A DNA stretch of 64,000 bases from CAVVNN01 sp963838035. Lineage in GTDB: Bacteria > Actinomycetota > Thermoleophilia > Solirubrobacterales > 70-9. A model generated the notes under the pieces. It saw nothing but the letters and a program-made list of their open reading frames with translations. It had not been told where the DNA came from and did not search any database. The position numbers and the translations under genes are program-made. Of the stretch, positions 35,340-44,100 are shown in pieces. Where the stretch lies: the NCBI GenBank assembly GCA_963838035.1, contig CAWIPM010000002.1:62001-126000 (forward strand), written 5' to 3'. How positions within the stretch are numbered: the stretch's first letter is position 1; each line of letters starts with the position of its first letter.

Positions 35340-36968
35340 TCAGCCCGCCGCCGCCACCCGGTTGCGCCCGCTTCGCTTCGCCGCGTACATCGCCGCATCG
35401 GCCCGATCGAGGAGGGTGGACGGGTCCGCGACGTCGTCTTCGTAGCTGCTGACGCCGATCGAGCAGGTGAGGCGGGCGTCGTTCTCGTAGGAGAAACGAT
35501 GGCGTTCGACCTCGACCCTGATGCGCTCGGCCGTTTGCATGGCTTCCGCCCGCCCGGTCTCCGGGAGCACGGCGAGGAACTCCTCGCCGCCCCAGCGGCC
35601 GAGCGCATCGGCCGGCCGCAGCCCGGCGCCTGCGATCGCGGCGAACTCCTTCAGCGCCTGATCGCCAACCGGATGGCCCCAGCGGTCGTTGACCCGCTTG
35701 AAGTGGTCGATGTCGAAGAAGAGGACCGAGAGACGACGTCCGTAGCGTTGCGCTCTGCGCACCTCGTGGCCAAGGATCCCGTCGATCGCGCGGCGGTTGG
35801 CGATCTCGGTGAGGGAGTCGAGGCTGGCGAGCTGGGCGAGCTGGTCGTGCGCACCCTGCAGTTCCCTCTGCAGATGAAGGGTCTCGCCCTGTGCCAGGTA
35901 CTGGCGAACAGTGACCGCCATCCCCAGCACGAGCGCCGCCAGGACGAGGCTGACGTCGGGGAAGAACGGGTTTCCAGATTGGGCGACGAGCAGGCTCAGG
36001 CCGCCGACCAGGAGCGCCAGGAAGGGCACCGGGCTCGGTCGGTGCTCGCTCATAACTTTGGCCCGTGCCGTTTCGGCCGAGCCGGCAGCTTCCCGCTGGC
36101 TCGCCGCGGCGAGTGCGAACAGCGCGATGGCGAGCATCCAGAAGAGGTCGACCGGATCGCCGCCGGTGTATTCGTCGTGGATCACCTGGTGGGCATAGGC
36201 GATGTCGGCGACGATGAACAGCAGCAGCCCGGCGCCGACCAGGATCAGCGAGTGCCGGAAGGCGGGTGGGCTCCAGTTCAGCACCACCGCGGCGAGGCCG
36301 GAGAGCAGGACGACGTCGCCGATCGGGTAGGCGATCGAGACCAGTGTCTGCCCCAGGCTCTGACCGCCTTCGGTGATCGCCGGCTCCAGCGCGAACAGCC
36401 AGATGACCATCGTCCCGCCGAGGATCACGATGGCCATGTCGAGGGCGACCCTCGCTCGCTGCGCTCCGGTGCCCCGCGCCAGCGGCACGCACAGCAGAGC
36501 CGCGAACATGAACGGGTAGAGGGCCAGGAAGGGGGGGTCCGCAAGGGATGGGAACGGGATCGGGTTGCTCCCAAGGTCGTAGATGGAGGTGACCAGGTCG
36601 CCGCCCATCTGCCCCGCGAGGGCGAGCGCCATCAGCAGCCAGAACCAGCGCAGGCGAGGCGCTTCGCGGCAGCGCTGGGAGGCGCGCCACGCGAGATAGA
36701 CCGCAGCGCCGTCGATCGCCAGAAAGAAGAGGTCGCCGTCCGTTTCCTGTTCGCCGGGTAGCCAGCGGAACGCCAGCCAGCTGAGGTAGACGATGAGGAA
36801 GACCGCTATCCCGCCCGCGACCCCACGCGGAGCGCCAAGCGACGAACGGAGCGTCGCCCGATCGGGGGTGGGTCTTCGCAGCGCGACCGTCGGCATAAGC
36901 GGTTGTAGGGCAAGGTTCGGTCCGCCTTCTCCTCGCTGCCACCGTAGTAATCCGCGCTTTCCCCACAT
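35340..36968 (-). CDS. Membrane-bound diguanylate cyclase (GGDEF)
   Basis: The 542-residue product starts at ATG 36968, four bases after GGAGG; an internal ATG at 36896 lacks such a site. About ten hydrophobic segments form a sensor domain (for example FLIVYLSWLAFRWLP, LLFIVADIAYAHQV, DVSLVLAALVLGMAV). A short coiled segment (LQRELQGAHDQLAQLASL) leads to the cyclase: DSLTEIANRRAID, LFFDIDHFKRVNDRWGHPVG and the intact GRWGGEEFLAVLPE active site. The I-site RxxD position four residues before GGEEF reads DALG, so feedback inhibition may be absent. It should make c-di-GMP and could control the neighbouring glycosyltransferase. Confidence 0.85.
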   Translation of the reverse strand: MWGKRGLLRWQRGEGGPNLALQPLMPTVALRRPTPDRATLRSSLGAPRGVAGGIAVFLIVYLSWLAFRWLPGEQETDGDLFFLAIDGAAVYLAWRASQRCREAPRLRWFWLLMALALAGQMGGDLVTSIYDLGSNPIPFPSLADPPFLALYPFMFAALLCVPLARGTGAQRARVALDMAIVILGGTMVIWLFALEPAITEGGQSLGQTLVSIAYPIGDVVLLSGLAAVVLNWSPPAFRHSLILVGAGLLLFIVADIAYAHQVIHDEYTGGDPVDLFWMLAIALFALAAASQREAAGSAETARAKVMSEHRPSPVPFLALLVGGLSLLVAQSGNPFFPDVSLVLAALVLGMAVTVRQYLAQGETLHLQRELQGAHDQLAQLASLDSLTEIANRRAIDGILGHEVRRAQRYGRRLSVLFFDIDHFKRVNDRWGHPVGDQALKEFAAIAGAGLRPADALGRWGGEEFLAVLPETGRAEAMQTAERIRVEVERHRFSYENDARLTCSIGVSSYEDDVADPSTLLDRADAAMYAAKRSGRNRVAAAG

Positions 36969-37008
36969 GTGGCCTCCGCGGGCGCGGATCGGCGAGACTT
37001 GGACGGCT

Positions 37009-37404
37009 ATGGGCGCGGTCGATAGAGCAGCGGTCGAGGCCTGGGTCGCCGCCTACGAGCGCGCCTGGCGGACTTCTGGGACCGAGGCGCTGCGGAAGCT
37101 GTTCGTCGAGGAGGCGAGCTACAGGATGTCCCCCTACGAGGAGCCGGCGGTCGGCCTGGCGGCGATCGCTGTGCTGTGGGAGCGGGAGAGGGAGGGGCCC
37201 GACGAGCCCTTTGAGATGCGACACGAGATCATCGCGGTGGACGGCGGGACGGGGGTGGTCAGGGTCGAGGTGCGCTACGGCGCCAGCGGCAACGAGTACC
37301 GGGACCTCTGGATCGTCCAGCTCGCCGCCGACGGGCGCTGCCGCTCCTTCGAGGAGTGGCCCTTCTGGCCCGGGCAGCCGCTTGCCCCGCCGGGTAGCCG
37401 ATGA
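37009..37404 (+). CDS. SnoaL/NTF2-like protein
   Basis: The 131-residue product has the cone-shaped NTF2-like pattern. Helices VEAWVAAYERAWRTSGTEAL and FVEEASYRMSPYEEP come first, followed by curved strands MRHEIIAVDGGTGVVRVEV, EYRDLWIVQLAADGRCRSF and EEWPFWPGQP. Members are small isomerases, dehydratases or binding proteins, and the substrate is unknown. Its last codons overlap the ATG of the DUF2332 gene (ATGA), so the two are probably translated together. Confidence 0.7.
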   Translation: MGAVDRAAVEAWVAAYERAWRTSGTEALRKLFVEEASYRMSPYEEPAVGLAAIAVLWEREREGPDEPFEMRHEIIAVDGGTGVVRVEVRYGASGNEYRDLWIVQLAADGRCRSFEEWPFWPGQPLAPPGSR

Positions 37405-38450
37405 GGCCGAGCCCGGAGGCGGCGGCTGTGCTGGCGAAGCGGCTGCGCTTTCAGGCGCGGGCGTCGGGCCGGCTCGGCTCGCCCCTCTATGAGGACCTGC
37501 TAGGTCGTGCGGCCGAGGACGTTGAGCAGGGCGGGCCGGCCTGGGAGGCGCTGCGCGGGCACGAGGGCGATCCGCCGACCTCGGCCCTCGCCCTGCGGCT
37601 GGCGGGGTCGGTCAATCGACTGGTGCTGGAGGGTCGCCTGCCCGAGCTCGCCGACCACTACCGCGAAGGCGGCGCGGACCGACCCGGGACATGGCGCTGC
37701 TTCCGCGCGGCGCTGGAGGCCCACGCCGATCTCGTCCGGGCGGGGCTGGAGCGCCCGGTGCAGACCAACGAGGTCGGCCGCTGCGCCGCTCTGCTGCCGG
37801 GCTTCCTCTCCGTCGCCGCGGGCTTCGGGCTGCCCTTGCGCCTGCTGGAGGTCGGTGCCAGCGCCGGGCTCAACCTGCGCTGGGACTCCTACCGCTACGA
37901 GGCGGAAGGCTTCTCCTGGGGGCCCGCCGACTCATCCCTGCGGATCGAGTTCGAGCTGGAAGGGTCCCTGGAACAGCCTTCTGGGGCCGTCTCAGTGGTC
38001 GATCGCCTTGGCTGCGACGCCTCCCCTCTGGACCCGACCAGCGAAGACGGGCGCCTCACCCTGCTCTCCTACGTCTGGCCCGACCAGACTGCTCGAGTCA
38101 AGCGAATCCTGAGCGCGATCGAGCTGGCGAAGGAGATGCCCGCCCGTGTCGAGCGTGCGTCCGCCGCGGCCTGGGTCGCCGAGCGCCTCGCCGAGCCCGT
38201 GCCCGGTGGCGCGACCGTCGTCTACCACTCGATCGTCACGCAGTACCTCGCTCCCCGGGAGCGCGAGGAGCTCTTCGATGCGCTGGGGGAGGCGGGCGCC
38301 CGCGCGAGCGTCGAGGCCCCGCTCGCCTGGCTGCGGATGGAGCCCGGGGGCGACCGCGCGGACGTCCACCTGACGACCTGGCCGGGGGGCGAGGCCCGCC
38401 ATCTCGCCAGAGCGGGCTACCACGGGGCCGAGGTGGAGCTCTTGGACTGA
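37401..38450 (+). CDS. DUF2332-family protein
   Basis: The 349-residue cytoplasmic protein matches the DUF2332 layout. It has RLRFQARASGRLGSPLYEDL at the N-terminus, VQTNEVGRCAALLPGFLSVA (about residue 120), LLEVGASAGLNLRWDSYRY (about 150, a SAM-methyltransferase-like GxSxG segment), VVYHSIVTQYLA (about 275) and WLRMEPGGD. The central motif suggests a Rossmann-like methyltransferase fold, but activity has not been assigned to the family. The start overlaps the previous gene by four bases. Confidence 0.8.
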   Translation: MRPSPEAAAVLAKRLRFQARASGRLGSPLYEDLLGRAAEDVEQGGPAWEALRGHEGDPPTSALALRLAGSVNRLVLEGRLPELADHYREGGADRPGTWRCFRAALEAHADLVRAGLERPVQTNEVGRCAALLPGFLSVAAGFGLPLRLLEVGASAGLNLRWDSYRYEAEGFSWGPADSSLRIEFELEGSLEQPSGAVSVVDRLGCDASPLDPTSEDGRLTLLSYVWPDQTARVKRILSAIELAKEMPARVERASAAAWVAERLAEPVPGGATVVYHSIVTQYLAPREREELFDALGEAGARASVEAPLAWLRMEPGGDRADVHLTTWPGGEARHLARAGYHGAEVELLD

Positions 38451-38557
38451 GCGCGCGGCCGGGTTCAGCGGCCAGGCTCCTGCCGGCTGCTCGTCATCCG
38501 ACGGCTCGAGTTTTCTAGAATCGCCGAGTCGTCGTCCGACCAGAGGGGAGTATCCGG

Positions 38558-40759
38558 ATGGAGCGCTGGACGCGCGCGGTAATCGCGAATCGGAAGAAGG
38601 TCCTCGTCGGCTGGCTCGTCCTCTTCGCCCTGGGCGGCTACGGCGCATCTCATCTCGGCGACCTGCTCACCAACCGCTTCAGCGTTCCCGGCTCGGAGGC
38701 CGAACGCGGCCTCGACCTGCTCAAAGCCCGCTTCAACGAGCGCGGCGACGGGGCCTTCACGCTGGTCTTCCAAACCGACCGGCCGATTGCCTCGACACCC
38801 GCCTTCCGCGTCCGGGCCGCCAGGGCAGCGGCGGAGGCAGCCTCGGTCGTCGAAGGAGCCAAACCCGGCCCGGTCCTGCGCGCCTCCCCAACCCTCGCCT
38901 ACGTCCAGCTCAACACGCCGCTGCAGAACCAGGACGCCGCCAAGAAGACGCCGGACATCCGCGCCGCGACGCCGAAGCTGCCGGGAGTCACCACCTATCT
39001 CTCCGGCTTCCCGGCGATCAACCACGACACGCAGAAGATCTACAACGAAGACCTGACGAAGGGCGAGTCGATCGCGATCCCGATCGCGCTGCTGGTGATG
39101 GCCTTCATGTTCGGGACGCTGGCGGGGATCGCGGTGCCGCTCGCCTTCGCCGCGGTGACGATCCCTTCGACACTGGGCGCGGTCTGGGTCGTGGCCCACT
39201 TCATGGACATGGCGATCTACGTGACCAACATCGTCACCCTGATCGGCCTGGCGATCGCGATCGACTACTCGATGCTGGTCGTCTTCCGCTATCGCGAAGA
39301 GCTGGAAAAACACGACTCCGCGCATGAGGCGCTGGTCGAAACGATGAAGACGGCGGGGCGCGCGACCCTGTTCTCCGGCGCCGTCGTCGCGGTCGGCCTC
39401 GCGCTGCTCGTCTTCATGCCGCTGCCCTTCATGCGCTCGATGGGCGTGGGGGGGCTGCTCGTGCCGCTCTTCTCGATCCTCGCCTCGGCGACCTTCCTGC
39501 CGGCGCTGCTGGCGGTGATGGGGACGAAGGTGAACAGGTTCCGGGTGATCCCGAAGAGCGTCCTCGAGCACCGCGCCTCCGGCAAGCAGGGCGTCTGGAG
39601 CAAGCTCGCGCACTCGATCATGCGGCGCCCGATCCCCTACCTGGTGATCGCCGGCGGTCTGATGATCGCCCTGGCGCTGCCGGCCCTCGGCCTGCACCTG
39701 ACCAGCGGCGACAACCGCGGCGTGCCGCTGACCAAGGAGTCGACCCGTGGCTTCGCGCTGCTGCGCTCCTCGCTGGGCCCGGGCGCCCTGGCCCCGAACC
39801 AGATCGTGATCGACACCGGCCGCCGCGGGGGCGCCTACTCGCCCGCCGTGATCGCCGCCGAGGGCCGTCTCGTCGCGGAGCTGCGGCGCGACCCGGAGGT
39901 GAAGCCGGCGACGATCCTCTCTCCGTCGCTGCTGCCGCCGGGCCCGCGTGGGCGCGCGATCGCCGAACGCAACAGCCTCGTCGATCGCACCGGGCAGGTC
40001 GCCCAGATCCGCGTCGCGGGCGAAGGGGACTCAGGGACCAAGTCGGCCCAGGACCTCGTCCACCGCATCCGCGACACCTACATCCCCAACGCGCGCTTCG
40101 GCAGCGCCGAGGTGATCCTCACCGGGGCGCCCGCGTTCGGCGTCGACTTCGTCCACACCGCCTACGGCGCCTTCCCGTTCCTCGTCATCGCGGTGCTGAT
40201 CCTCTCCTACCTGCTGCTGCTGCGCGCTTTCCGCTCCGTCGTCCTGCCGTTGAAGGCGGTGCTGCTCAACGTCCTCTCCGTCAGCGCCACCTACGGGGTT
40301 CTGGTGCTCGTCTTCCAGGAAGGCCTGCACTCGACGCTCGGGCTGCACGGCACTCCCCAGATCGAGGCCTGGATCCCGATCTTCCTCTTCGCGATGCTGT
40401 TCGGCCTCTCGATGGACTACGAGGTATTCCTGCTCTCCCGCATCCGCGAGGAGTGGGACCGCCGCCACAACAACGAGGAGGCCGTGGCCTACGGGCTCGA
40501 GCACACCGGCCGCATCATCACCGCCGCGGCGCTGATCATGATCGCCGCCTTCTCCGGCTTCACCTTCGGCTCGTTCGTCGGGCTGCAGGAGTTCGGGGTC
40601 GGCCTCTCGGCGGCGATCCTGCTCGATGCGACCGTCGTCCGGGCGATCCTCGTCCCGGCGCTGATGAAGCTGCTCGGCGACTGGAACTGGTACCTGCCGA
40701 AGCGGGTCGAGCGGATCCTCGACCGCACCCGCACCCACCCCGCCGAGGCCGGCAGCTAA
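38558..40759 (+). CDS. MMPL-family RND transporter
   Basis: The 733-residue inner-membrane protein follows the MMPL plan: one helix (KVLVGWLVLFALGGYGAS), an extracytoplasmic domain with RFSVPGSEAERGLDLL, five to six helices including IGLAIAIDYSMLVVFRYREE (about residue 230, the conserved DYS proton-relay motif), a second extracytoplasmic domain, and a second helical bundle with LFGLSMDYEVFLLSRIREEW (about 615, the DYE motif). Family members export lipids or other hydrophobic compounds using proton flow. A GAGGGGAG site precedes the ATG. No cargo-synthesis gene is next to it. It converges on the AbiEi/DUF559 gene with stops overlapping by four bases. Confidence 0.85.
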   Translation: MERWTRAVIANRKKVLVGWLVLFALGGYGASHLGDLLTNRFSVPGSEAERGLDLLKARFNERGDGAFTLVFQTDRPIASTPAFRVRAARAAAEAASVVEGAKPGPVLRASPTLAYVQLNTPLQNQDAAKKTPDIRAATPKLPGVTTYLSGFPAINHDTQKIYNEDLTKGESIAIPIALLVMAFMFGTLAGIAVPLAFAAVTIPSTLGAVWVVAHFMDMAIYVTNIVTLIGLAIAIDYSMLVVFRYREELEKHDSAHEALVETMKTAGRATLFSGAVVAVGLALLVFMPLPFMRSMGVGGLLVPLFSILASATFLPALLAVMGTKVNRFRVIPKSVLEHRASGKQGVWSKLAHSIMRRPIPYLVIAGGLMIALALPALGLHLTSGDNRGVPLTKESTRGFALLRSSLGPGALAPNQIVIDTGRRGGAYSPAVIAAEGRLVAELRRDPEVKPATILSPSLLPPGPRGRAIAERNSLVDRTGQVAQIRVAGEGDSGTKSAQDLVHRIRDTYIPNARFGSAEVILTGAPAFGVDFVHTAYGAFPFLVIAVLILSYLLLLRAFRSVVLPLKAVLLNVLSVSATYGVLVLVFQEGLHSTLGLHGTPQIEAWIPIFLFAMLFGLSMDYEVFLLSRIREEWDRRHNNEEAVAYGLEHTGRIITAAALIMIAAFSGFTFGSFVGLQEFGVGLSAAILLDATVVRAILVPALMKLLGDWNWYLPKRVERILDRTRTHPAEAGS

Positions 40760-41692
40760 GAACCTGTCTGAGCGCGGGGAGGGGGACTGCGCCCGCCCGC
40801 AATGCGATTCGCGGTCTCGATCAGAATCGCTCGCACATGATCGCGGTTCGTATCGCACCTGTGCGTGGGTGAACCGGACTGGCCTCAGGCCCGCCGCGGT
40901 ATGGGCCTGGTCGCGCAGGTGATCGCGCGCTTGCTGCGCCGGCGTGCGGTGATAGCGGAGCCCGTCGGTCTCGACCACCAGCCCGAGGTCGGGCCAGAAG
41001 AAGTCAACCGTGAACCCATTCAGCCGCTGGTGCGTCAACGGGAGCGGGAGGCCCACTTCGCGGGCAAGCCGCAGGAATCGACGCTCCAGCTCGGAGTCGG
41101 TGAGCCTGAACGTTCGGTGGTCCAGCAGCAGCTGAAGCCTGCGAACGCCAGGTCGCCCGCGGTGGGCTGCCAAAGCAGCGCTCAGTTCCTCCGGGTCGAT
41201 CAGGCCAAGTCGGTCGGCCTCGTTGATCGCTCGCTCCAGGCGCGCTGCCCCGAATTCCGACGTCAGGTCGAGAATGGTCTGGACGATGTTTGTCACCGGG
41301 ATCTTGTTGCGAAAGTCGAGGTCCTCCGATCGAAGCGACGGGCGCCGACGAACTCGGGCGCCGGGGAGCCGGCGGGGTGAGTGGGTCCTCACGGAGATGT
41401 CGATCGATCCGGCGCGCTCCGTTCCGATCCCCCAGAGTGTCGCGGCGCTGGCGTGGCTGAGTACCGCGCCAGGTCCGCAACTGAGCACCGCTGCCATCCA
41501 CCGCGTCTGGCGAGTGACGCCAGGTCGGCCAACGGCATAGACGCCGCGCAGTATCGGGTGCAGGCGCCCATTCGCGACGCGATGTTCAATCGCCCTGGAA
41601 CCTAGGCCGGCCGCCAGAAGTTGGCGTCGCGCCACGACGCCGTGCTGTCGTGCGGCCATCTCCCATATCCCACCCGTTGCCGTTCGATGCAT
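40756..41692 (-). CDS. AbiEi-like wHTH protein fused to a DUF559 nuclease-fold domain (one frameshift near the 3' end)
   Basis: ATG at 41692 starts MHRTATGGIWEMAARQHGVV. Residues 10-100 match the AbiEi_4 antitoxin winged helix (VVARRQLLAAGLGSRAIEHR, LHPILRGVYAVG). A middle part (VTNIVQTILDLTSEFG, LERAINEADRLGLIDPEE) follows, then a DUF559/Vsr-like PD-(D/E)xK domain (TDSELERRFLRLAREVGLP, FTVDFFWPDLGLVVETDGL, YHRTPAQQARD). At about 40845 one extra base shifts the frame. Removing it gives VRYEPDHVRAILIETANRI and a stop at 40756; left in, the frame runs on antisense to the MMPL gene. No AbiEii toxin gene is adjacent. The start codon lies inside a long inverted repeat. Confidence 0.7.
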
Positions 41693-41728
41693 TTTCCCCG
41701 CTCCTGTGGGGACAATGCATCGAACGGC
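41679..41728 (-). promoter_or_regulatory. 21-bp inverted repeat covering the start codon of the AbiEi/DUF559 gene
   Basis: Two 21-base arms (41679-41699 and 41708-41728) pair at 20 of 21 positions around an 8-base loop. On the minus strand the arms are GCCGTTCGATGCATTGTCCC and its complement. The loop reads ACAGGAGC, which holds the ribosome-binding AGGAG. The ATG at 41692 is in the second arm. As RNA it would bury the start codon; as DNA it would be a good operator for a wHTH autorepressor. It also ends 23 bases before the stop of the upstream membrane-protein gene. Confidence 0.7.
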
Positions 41729-41750
41729 GTCGAGTCTCCCCCTCGCGGGC

Positions 41751-42614
41751 CTACGCGTCGTCGTCTGTGCGAGCAGCGTGAGTGACCCGTTCGGCGCGCC
41801 GGCGCAGGTCGGCGGTGGCCTCGCGGGTGGCGGCGAGCGCCTCGTCTTTGGCCGCCGCCACGCCCTCGCTCGGCTTGCCCCCGACGAGATCGCGGAAAGC
41901 GTTCTTGAACCGCTCGGTGCGCCGGTCGGGGGGGAAGCGGCCCGCCGCCTTGGCCTGCTTCCTGGGCCGGCGCTCGCCGTAGAGGCGGCGAGCCCAGGGT
42001 GAGGACGGCTTGGCGATCCGGGCCGCGCCGTAGATCGCGATTGGGAGTACGAAGAAGCCGACCGCGCCATGGAGGATCCGCTGCTTGGCGAAGCAGATCG
42101 CGACCATGGCGAAGACGAAGAGGGCGCCGAGGATGCTGGCGAGCGCCTGCTCGGGCGAGCTGGTGTCGAAGCTGAACGGGGTGAAGCCGAGCAGGACGAG
42201 CATCATCGCGGCGGCGGCGATCACGGTCGCGTCGATCGAGCTGCGGCCCTCGTCGGCCCAGTAGACGTCTTCGAGATGGACCCAGAGGGCGAACTCGTCG
42301 ATCGTCAGTCCGGCGCCGACTCCGAAGCCGAAGGCGCAGATCTCGGTGTAGGGGCTGTTTCCGAGCGCGGCGAAGCCGAGCGTGCCGGCGGCGATCATCG
42401 TGACGATTCCGAAGACCAGGTGATGCAGGTGCACGCCGCTGTCGCTGACGACGCTGCCAGGCCACCATGGCACCCTGTCGCTGCGCATAAGCCGGGTGCT
42501 CATCCTGATGAAGGCGAAGGAGAGGATGAAGCCGGCGAAGACCAGGAAGAGGCCCTGCTCGTCGTGTTCGACGAGGTTGCTCCAAAAGCCGGAGAAGATC
42601 GAGGCGGTGCTCAT
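41751..42614 (-). CDS. Membrane protein of unknown function with HLHH and DEFALW motifs
   Basis: The 287-residue product starts at ATG 42614, overlapping the stop of the upstream gene (ATGA). Six hydrophobic segments are seen. Conserved-looking polar stretches lie at or within the membrane: VVSDSGVHLHHLVFGI (about residue 55), GAGLTIDEFALWVHLEDVYW (about 100) and RSSIDATVIAAA. The His/Asp/Glu-rich motifs on successive helices could bind a metal or carry protons. The last 90 residues are a charged cytoplasmic tail (PRKQAKAAGRFPPDRRTERF, DEALAATREATADLRRRAE). The family is seen in other actinobacteria but has no assigned role. Confidence 0.6.
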   Translation of the reverse strand: MSTASIFSGFWSNLVEHDEQGLFLVFAGFILSFAFIRMSTRLMRSDRVPWWPGSVVSDSGVHLHHLVFGIVTMIAAGTLGFAALGNSPYTEICAFGFGVGAGLTIDEFALWVHLEDVYWADEGRSSIDATVIAAAAMMLVLLGFTPFSFDTSSPEQALASILGALFVFAMVAICFAKQRILHGAVGFFVLPIAIYGAARIAKPSSPWARRLYGERRPRKQAKAAGRFPPDRRTERFKNAFRDLVGGKPSEGVAAAKDEALAATREATADLRRRAERVTHAARTDDDA

Positions 42615-43321
42615 GCTTTGCCGTCCTTCTCTGCGATCAGGTCGAGTGTGAGCAGAACCGCCGCCACCGCGTAGATCGGGGTCAGCGCCACGTTGGTGAG
42701 CGACTCTGCGGCCCAGGCGGCCGGCAGCGAATCGCCGAGCAGGTGGTGGACCTGGCCGGTCGTGAAGTCGGTCAGCCCGTCGCCGATCAGCTCGATCGGC
42801 CCCAGCACCATCAGCACTGTCCAGAAGCGGCCTCGCACCAGATCCCAGCTGCGCCGGAAGGCGCCCCACACGGTGCGTCCCTCGAGCTCCACGATCGGCC
42901 CGGCCAGCCCCAACCAGACGAAGGCCGCCACCCCGGGTATGACCAGCAGGAGCAGGCCGGCCACGACAACGACGCCATAGAGAAGGTCGACCGCGATCAG
43001 CCGGTGGTAGTTGAGCCGGCGGGAGATCTCGCGCAGGCCGGGCGGCCGGCCGCCCTCGGCGTGGGTGAGGGAGATGGCGACGGCGCCGCTGTAGAAGACC
43101 TCGCCGATGAGCCCGGTGACGGTCAGCGCCGCAACGGCGGCGGCTGCGGCGGCGGTCGCGAGCCCGTTGGAGACGCTCAGCGACCCGATGTTCGCTTCGA
43201 TCGCGATCGCGTCGATCAGCCCGAGCGGGACGAAGACGATCACCGCCAGCAGCACCAGGGAGGGCGCCCACCGCACGTAGGTGCGGAAGATTCGGGCGTA
43301 GATCGATATCAGCCCGTGCAC
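42611..43321 (-). CDS. Multi-pass membrane protein (glycerophosphoryl-diester-phosphodiesterase membrane-domain-like)
   Basis: GTG at 43321 gives 236 residues with about six helices. Alternating segments are VRWAPSLVLLAVIVFVPLG, TVTGLIGEVFYSGAVAISL, GVVVVAGLLLLVIPGVAAF and IYAVAAVLLTLDLI. GLAGPIVELEGRTVWGAFRR and SWDLVRGRFWTVLMVL are typical of the DUF7544/YciC-like membrane domain in which helices are linked by such SWxLVRGRFW turns. No catalytic domain is attached. The stop overlaps the ATG of the next gene, and the start is one base past the stop of the zinc-ribbon gene, so all four genes here form one operon. Confidence 0.6.
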   Translation of the reverse strand: MHGLISIYARIFRTYVRWAPSLVLLAVIVFVPLGLIDAIAIEANIGSLSVSNGLATAAAAAAVAALTVTGLIGEVFYSGAVAISLTHAEGGRPPGLREISRRLNYHRLIAVDLLYGVVVVAGLLLLVIPGVAAFVWLGLAGPIVELEGRTVWGAFRRSWDLVRGRFWTVLMVLGPIELIGDGLTDFTTGQVHHLLGDSLPAAWAAESLTNVALTPIYAVAAVLLTLDLIAEKDGKA

Positions 43322-43322
43322 G

Positions 43323-43652
43323 CTACCGGCGACGCCGTCCGGACTTGATCCGGCCGCGCCTTTCCAGCCGCGGTCGCGTCGACTCCGACGCCGGCACCCG
43401 TTTGATCGTTCCCAGCTCGGGGACCAGGAGCTCTTCGGCACACCGCCGGTGCCAGTGGTGATGGTCGGTCCCGCCGAGTCGCCTCACGTACTGGACGACG
43501 GTGTGCTCGGTCCCGATCTCGATCTCGCCGTGGCAGCCGGGACAGCGATAGAGCTTCTGGGCGATGCCGCGGATCAGCCAGGCCTCGTCGCCCTCTTCGG
43601 TGAGCCCGCGCAGGCTCCAGCGGATGCTGGGCAGCCCGGCGTGCTCGCTCAT
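43323..43652 (-). CDS. Small zinc-ribbon protein
   Basis: The 109-residue product has a four-ligand zinc site: YRCPGCHGEIEIGTEHTVVQ supplies two Cys and a His, and DHHHWHRRCAEELL supplies His and Cys. The N-terminus contains WLIRGIAQKLYRCPGC, and the C-terminus is strongly basic (RLERRGRIKSGRRRR), fitting nucleic-acid binding. Comparable short actinobacterial proteins are often labelled ATP/GTP-binding without evidence. Cytoplasmic. It lies within the four-gene membrane-protein operon, three bases after the upstream gene. Confidence 0.65.
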   Translation of the reverse strand: MSEHAGLPSIRWSLRGLTEEGDEAWLIRGIAQKLYRCPGCHGEIEIGTEHTVVQYVRRLGGTDHHHWHRRCAEELLVPELGTIKRVPASESTRPRLERRGRIKSGRRRR

Positions 43653-43655
43653 TTC

Positions 43656-44039
43656 TCAGCGCCTCGAGAGCCAGGCGAAGCCGGCAGCCATCGCCACGTT
43701 CGCGACCCCGGCGAGGCGGAGCCCGGCCTTGGCGCCGGGTCGGCTGATGGCGGGGGACTCAGCCCAGAGCGCGTCGGTGGCGATCTCGGTCCCCCGCAAC
43801 CAGGCCAGCGCCCACCAGTCCCGTGGCTCGCCGCGAGCCGCGGCGAGGGCATGGGCGGCGGCGAAGGTGAGCCAGATCGGGCCGCAGCGGCGGAAGAGGT
43901 GCTCGGCATCGGGCGAGGGCTGGTCGTGGCCGAGCAGCTTCAGCGTGGCCGCCGGGGCCGCGATCGCCGCTGTGCCGAGCGCCAGGTCGAAGGCGATCAT
44001 GTTGCGGTTGGTGAGGCGAAGCGCCTGGTCGAGAGTCAC
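43656..44039 (-). CDS. Small membrane protein, first gene of a four-gene operon
   Basis: GTG at 44039 opens a 127-residue product. Segments LALGTAAIAAPAATLKLLG, IWLTFAAAHALAAARG and LAGVANVAMAAGFAWLSRR are hydrophobic; RLTNRNMIAFD and RGTEIATDALW lie between them. Three to four helices are likely. No family is recognised with confidence. It diverges from the RpiR-type regulator (61-base gap), whose promoter region it shares, so that regulator may control this operon. Confidence 0.55.
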   Translation of the reverse strand: MTLDQALRLTNRNMIAFDLALGTAAIAAPAATLKLLGHDQPSPDAEHLFRRCGPIWLTFAAAHALAAARGEPRDWWALAWLRGTEIATDALWAESPAISRPGAKAGLRLAGVANVAMAAGFAWLSRR

Positions 44040-44100
44040 GGGCTGCGCTCATCCAACCAGATCGGAAGGGAAAGCACGCGCCTCGGCGAAATGGACCGCC

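Noticed and set aside
40031..42070. 679-codon minus-strand frame
   Set aside because: The first third is the real AbiEi/DUF559 gene. After one frameshift the frame continues antisense to the MMPL gene with no protein-like composition.
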